This document shows, piece by piece, positions 56,880 to 64,000 of a stretch of 64,000 bases of DNA. The stretch covers positions 3,463,074 through 3,527,073 of the forward strand of contig CAXIPT010000008.1 in assembly GCA_964030475.1 (NCBI GenBank), in the 5' to 3' direction. Source of the stretch: Tethya wilhelma. Taxonomy: Eukaryota > Porifera > Demospongiae > Tethyida > Tethyidae. The notes below the pieces were generated by a model that was given only the letters and a program-made list of their open reading frames with translations, did no database searches and was not told the origin of the DNA. The translations under genes were made by a program, and so were the position numbers. How positions within the stretch are numbered: position 1 is the stretch's first letter; each line of letters starts with the position of its first letter.

Positions 56880-57558
56880 ATTAAACCTCGGCGAGCTACG
56901 CGGTACGTACGCGGTAGTCGTTTTGTCTGTCTGTCTGTGCCATCGAAATTTTTAAGAAAGACAGCTCTAGCGACAAAATTGATGGTACATTCGTTCATAA
57001 CTCTGAATGATCTTGTAAAAACATATTTTTTGCTGTCCAAAACACTGTAGTTCTTGAGTTTTGAGGCTTTTGTGCTTCTTTGAGCGCTTAGCTTCGAGGC
57101 CACGCCTACTAATTTGGTGTGCGTTATCTAGAATTTGTGTTGCTGAGGTCCAATGCTGCATGGCTCTTTGCATGCATGGCTGTTGGTTAGTGTTGTTTGG
57201 CAAGACAGACATGAGTTGGTCTGCTTTCTATGTAAGCATATAGGGCATGCAAAGACTTTACACAAGCTATAGATCATTATAGCTAACGCATCTAGCTGTG
57301 GTTAGCTAGGCTCTTACTGAGGCCCAGCTCAGTGCTAGACTTTGACGGCAGCTGAGTATTCCAATGCATGTACATAACCGTAGCAGAGCTCATCTGGTTT
57401 ATAGTCTGTAACATGTGCTGCTTCACCATAGCCGTGTTAGCTATGCCGGCCACTAGATGGATCATAGCCTGTAGTTTTGAAGTTTTCAGTGATACTGAGT
57501 TATGTTACACTCTTTTACACTGTATGCATATAAGTGAGGTAGCTAGTTGAGTGCGCCT
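56880..57558. mobile_element. CCTCGGCG-ended element, copy 1
   Basis: It starts TTAAACCTCGGCGAGC, then GTAGTCGTTTTGTCTGTCTG, and ends GAGTGCGCCTCGGTGC. The interior holds AGCTTCGAGGCCACGCC, related to repeat B at 4.7-5.2 kb. About 680 bases and non-coding. It directly follows the last decarboxylase exon seen. Confidence 0.6.
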
Positions 57559-58845
57559 CGGTGCCTTCATTTTAATGAGAAAAGGTTCTTGGGTTCTCCA
57601 CTAGTTTTAATGGGAAAAGCTTCTTGGGTTCTCCAGTAGTTTTAGTGGGAAAGGTTCTTGGGTTCTCCAGTAGTTTTAGTGGGAAAGGTTCTTAGGTTCT
57701 CCACTAGTTTTAATGGGAAAGGTTCTTGGGTTCTCCAGTAGTTTTAGTGGGAAAGGTTCTTGGGTTCTCCGACTAGTTTTAATGGGAAAGATTCTTGGGT
57801 TCTCCACTAGTTTTAGTGGGAAAGGTTCTTGGGTTCTCCAGTAGTTTTAGTGGAAAAGGTTCTTGGTTTCTCCACTAGTTTTAATGGGAAAGGTTCTTGG
57901 GTTCTCCACTAGTTTTAGTGGGAAAGGTTCTTGGGTTCTCCAGTAGTTTTAGTGGAAAAGGTCGGGTTCTCCACTAGTTTTAACGGGAAAAGGTTCTGTG
58001 GGTTCTCCCGCACTAGTTTTAGTGGGAAAGGTTCTTAGGTTCTCTAGTAGTTTTAATGAGAAAAGGTTCTTGGGTTCTCTAGTAGAGAAAAGTTTCTTGG
58101 GTTCTCCACTAGTTTTAATGAGAAAAGGTTCTTGGGTTCTCCACTAGTTTTAGTGGGAAAGGTTCTTGGGTTCTCCACTAGTTTTATTGGGAAAGGTTCT
58201 TGCGTTCTCCACTAGTTTTAATTAGTGGGAAAGGTTCTTCCGTTCTCCAGTATAGTTATAATGGAAGAGGTTCTTAGGTTCTCCAATAGTTTTAATGAGA
58301 AAAGGTTCTTGGGTTCTCCAGTAGTTTTAATGAGAAAAGGTTCTTGGGTTCTCCACTAGTTTTAGTGGGAAAGGTTCTTGGGTTCTCCACTAGTTTTAGT
58401 GGGAAAGGTTCTTGGGTTTTCCACTAGTTTTAGTGGGAAAGGTTCTTGGTTTCTCCACTGGTTTTAGTGGAAAAGGTTCTTGGGTTCTCCAGTATAGTTA
58501 TAATGGGAAAGGTTCTCCAATAGTTTTAATGAGAAAAGGTTCTTGGGTTCTCCAGTAGTTTTAATGAGAAAAGGTTCTTGGGTTCTCCACTAGTTTTAGT
58601 GGGAAAAGGTTCTTGGGTTCCCCACTAGTTTTAGTGGGAAAGGTTCTTGGGTTCTCCACTATAGTTTTAGTGAGAAATGTTCTTGCGTTCTCCACTAGTT
58701 TTAGTGGGAAAGGTTCTTAGGTTCTCTAGTAGTTTTAATGAGAAAAGGTTCTTGGGTTCTCTAGTAGTTTTAATGAGAAAAGGTTCTTGGGTTCTCCAGT
58801 AGTTTTAATGAGAAAAGGTTCTTGGGTTCTCCACTAGTTAAGCCT
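57559..58845. repeat. 34-bp satellite, main block
   Basis: About 38 units of 30-36 bases with consensus GGTTCTTGGGTTCTCC followed by ACTAGTTTTAGTGGGAAA. Each intact unit contains CCACTAGTTTTAGTGG, a 6-bp stem with a 4-base loop. Variants swap ACTAG for AGTAG and TAGTG for TAATG or TAATGAG. Units are contiguous without unique spacers. Confidence 0.95.
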
Positions 58846-59563
58846 CGGCGCGTGCGTAGCACGTGCAGAGGGTTACGGTAGTCGTTTTGTGTGTGTGTGT
58901 GTGTGTCTGTCTGTCTGTTACTAGATTATCTGAAGAATGGCAGCTCTATGGTCCAAACGGAAGGTACTTACGTTCATAAATCGAAATTATCTAGAAATTT
59001 GTTGTGTAGAATCTTGCAAAACGCTGTAGTTTCTGAGATTTGAGGCTTTTGTGCTTCTCTGAGTGCTTAGCTTCGAAGCCGTACCCATTGATCACGCCCC
59101 ATGTAGTGTGCGTTATCTAGAAACAGTAGAGCTTGAATCATGGACTCCTAGAACAGAGAAGGACTCGAGTTTGGCTGGCTTAGCTGCTTGAACAGGTAAG
59201 TAACTCATTGATCGCAAATTGAATATAGTGTGATAATAGAAATATCCATCATAGTAGGTTAGTTGTGTGTTTGTATCAATGCCTGTCAGGCTGACTCAGT
59301 CACAGGCTAGCATAGCCTGCGGGTACCGTGTAGCCAGCTAGCTAGCTACAGCTGAGCATTCAATTTTCCAGTACTATATACTACAAGCGTCAAAAGTATA
59401 TTCAATGAATTCCTAAACAGCGGTTTAAATATAACTAGGCTAACCACAGCTCAATTGTAGGCAGGTTGGACTGTGCTGGTCATATGTCATGCATGCATGC
59501 ATACATGTTTAGTTAATACTTATGCATGTTAGTTGAGCACGCCGAGGCTTATGCACCTTGGTG
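58846..59563. mobile_element. CCTCGGCG-ended element, copy 2
   Basis: It starts TTAAGCCTCGGCGCGTGC and ends GAGCACGCCGAGGCTTA near 59550, inverted repeats of each other. It shares the TAGTCGTTTTGTGTG and GTGCTTAGCTTCGAAGCC blocks with copy 1. It sits inside the satellite, which resumes at 59570. Confidence 0.65.
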
Positions 59564-59655
59564 CTTTCATTTTAGTGGGAAAGGTTCTTAGGTTCTCCAC
59601 TAGTTTTAGTGGGATAGGTTCTTGGGTTCTCCACTAGTTTTAGTGGAAAAGGTTC
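59564..59655. repeat. 34-bp satellite, third block
   Basis: Two to three units with the same consensus, ending where the larger repeat begins. Confidence 0.85.
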
Positions 59656-59689
59656 TTAACACATTATGAAATTACCCTTCCGTTTATGA

Positions 59690-61035
59690 AATAGGGCTTG
59701 CTAAATTTTGTAGACTTTTTGGTAAATTTCGACATTTTTAAAATTAAAACTAAACTAACTAAAAAACTATTTAAATTTTGATGAAAATCATTTGGTCAAG
59801 TGCAATTTTGACAAAAATTACAATTTTCCAATTTTTACAAGTAAACCATATCATTTGAAAGCTCTCATCACTCTGACCACAATGGTGCCAGTCCCATCTC
59901 AATACGACCTTCTTAGGCTGAGATAAGCCTGGTAATGTATTGCTGGGTTCTGTTTTTTGATGATTTTTATCAAAATTTAAATCTGGCATCAAAATATATC
60001 ATTTGAAAGATCTCTTTGTGCTGATCACAATGGTACCAATCCCAGCTTATTACAACCTTCCTATGCTGAGATATATATTCTTGATAATGTGTTAAGAACC
60101 TATACCATCATACAGTGATGAGAAACCACGAACCTAAAACCATCATACGTGATGAGAAACCAAGAACCCAGCAACACATTACTAGGCCTATCTCAGCCTA
60201 GGAAGGTCGTATTGAGATGGGACTGGCTTCACTGTGGTCAGAGTGATGAGAGCTTTCAAATGATATGGTTTACTTGTAAAACTGGAAGATGGTAATTTTT
60301 GTCAAAATCGCACTTGACCATGGTTTTTGATGATTTTCATCAAAATTCAAATCTGACAATAAACCATATCATTTAAAAGATTTCTTTGCGCTGATCACAA
60401 TGGTACCTATCCAGCTCAATACGACCTTCCTAGGCTGAGATATTCTTGATAATGTGTTGAGAACCTAAACCATCATACAGTAATGAGAAACCAAGAACCT
60501 AAAACCATCATACGTGATGAGAAACCAAGAACCCAGCAACACATTACCAGGCCTATCTCAGCCTAGGAAGGTCGTATTGAGATGGGACTGGCACCATTGT
60601 GGTCAGAGTGATGAGAGCTTTCAAATGATATGGTTTACTTGTGAAATTGGAAAATGGTAACTTTTGTCAAAATCGCACTTGATCAAAGGCTATAATCCAT
60701 GGTTTTTGATGATTTTCATCAAAATTTAAATCTGGAAATAAACCATACCATTTGAAAGATCTCTTTGTGCTGATCACAATGGTACTGATCCCAGCTCAAT
60801 ACGACCTTCCTAGGCTGAGATATTCTTGATAATGTGTTGAGAACCTATACCATCATACAGTAATGAGAAACCAAGAACCTAAAACCATCATACGTGATGA
60901 GAAACCAAGAACCCAGCAACACATTACCAAGCCTATCTCAGCCTAGGAAGGTCGTATTGAAATGGGACTGGCACCATTGTGGTCAGAGTGATGAGAGCTT
61001 TCAAATGATATGGTTTACTTGTGAAATTGGTAATG
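59690..61035. repeat. Tandem repeat of about 365-380 bp with internal inverted halves
   Basis: CCAAGAACCC recurs at about 60161, 60525 and 60905. Each unit holds CTAGGAAGGTCGTATTGAG with TTCAAATGATATGGTTTAC, and later the inverted forms ACCATATCATTTGAAAG and CAATACGACCTTCCTAGG. Each unit is therefore itself a large imperfect palindrome. Part of the same sequence lies at 55750-55830. From 61040 to 61380 no element or gene is evident. Confidence 0.85.
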
Positions 61036-61384
61036 AGGTCACAAGTTAGAAATTGCGGACTAGCATACAGGAGGATTTTTGAAGATTTTAAGCATGATAT
61101 TCAAACTCAGCACCCTTGCTTTAGTTAAAGGTCACTCTATTTTTTCCATTTGGGCTCTCAGCAAGGAATAATCCAAGCATGCCAAAAAGTTAATTAACAT
61201 TCCATTAGCATTCCATAGTCCTGTAGCGGAAAAACAAAGGCTCCGCAGATGAAAAAAAAGAGACATGTCTCCCTAATCAATAGTGCTAAGTTCAGAAAAA
61301 GCTTAATACTTCAAAAAACATCGCTTTTGGAGATATAACAGAACTAATCAGTGAACTCAATAGGCAAAGGTCAAGCGTGTCCTC

Positions 61385-61680
61385 CCTCCTCTGATGCAGC
61401 ATTGGACCTCAGCAACACAAATTCTAGATAACGCACACCAAATTAGTAGGCGTGGCCTCGAAGCTAAACGCTCAAAGAAGCACAAAAGCCTCAAAACTCA
61501 AGAACTACAGTGTTTTGGACAGCAAAAAATATATTTTTACAAGATCATTCAGAGTTATGAACGTAAGTACCATCAATTTTGTCGCTAGAGCTGTCTTTCT
61601 TGAGATTTCGATGGGACAGACAGAAAAAACGACTACCATAACCCTCTGCACGTGCTACGCACGCACCGAGGCTTAATTAT
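61385..61680. mobile_element. CCTCGGCG-ended element, inverted partial copy
   Basis: The reverse complement of 56880-57170, including GGCGTGGCCTCGAAGCTAAA and CACGCACCGAGGCTTAATT. Together with copy 1 it forms outward-facing ends about 4.8 kb apart that enclose all the satellite blocks. Confidence 0.75.
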
Positions 61681-61715
61681 TTTAACACAAATAGACCAGT
61701 TAACTTTAAGTATAC

Positions 61716-63946
<2,231 letters not shown>

Positions 63947-64000
63947 CTAAAACAAGATTAAAACATGGATATTAGCTATAATATCCATGATTAAAATAAT

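Noticed and set aside
57559..58845. Regular short repeats resembling a CRISPR array
   Set aside because: Units are contiguous with no unique spacers, vary among themselves, and the genome is eukaryotic.

Overview
The window looks like nuclear DNA of an early-branching animal, most likely a demosponge. It is AT-rich, and genes are split into short exons by short GT-AG introns. The gene content is animal: an SRCR receptor, class I PI3-kinase, ABCC transporters, malonyl-CoA decarboxylase, an MFSD8-like carrier and a DAPK-like kinase. It also holds a beta-helix plus multi-pass membrane protein of a kind I associate with sponges. Transposon remnants and (CA)n tracts are dense. The species call is inference. 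Single n bases at 6351, 10024, 26240, 37154, 38979, 44424, 45665, 48850 and 53233, and a run at 55561-55566, mark assembly joins. Many sit in repeats or at duplicated sequence, so long-range order should be treated with care.

Layout. 0-10 kb: a transposon remnant, a complete four-exon SRCR membrane protein gene with a TATA box (1590-2597), a terminal-inverted-repeat element, five exons of a minus-strand DAPK/MLCK-like kinase (5906-7326), then a second SRCR promoter plus exon 1 with an inverted copy of itself beside a gap. 10.0-10.4 kb: an LTR-like remnant and a transposon fragment. 10.5-23.4 kb: the most unusual object, an intron-free coding region of about 4,300 codons. It runs from a ComEC-like metallo-beta-lactamase fold, through long beta-rich repeats and about ten FN3-like modules, to three jacalin-like lectin domains. 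Three in-frame stops and one frameshift break it. The same transposon family flanks it on both sides and supplies its last codons. 25.8-37 kb: a duplicated locus in which the last exons of an MFSD8/CLN7-like carrier bracket a minus-strand beta-helix/multi-pass membrane gene; one repeat unit carries a 651-bp transposon whose empty site is preserved in the other. 38.5-48.2 kb: the C-terminal exons of a class I PI3K catalytic subunit, then a cluster of SAM-domain/histidine-phosphatase genes (one complete, one split by gaps, one inverted 3' fragment). The complete copy lacks the catalytic histidine of the RHG motif. A small secreted-protein gene lies antisense in an intron of the second copy. 48.9-50.4 kb: a multi-pass membrane protein. 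52.5-64 kb: three pieces of ABCC4-like transporter genes in both orientations, a malonyl-CoA decarboxylase fragment, and about 6 kb of hairpin-forming 34-bp satellite, larger tandem repeats and terminal-inverted-repeat elements.

The genes do not form one pathway. The window is best read as a fast-evolving, duplication- and transposon-rich region. All exon models were built by reading splice sites and phases by hand; they are internally phase-consistent but not confirmed by transcripts.
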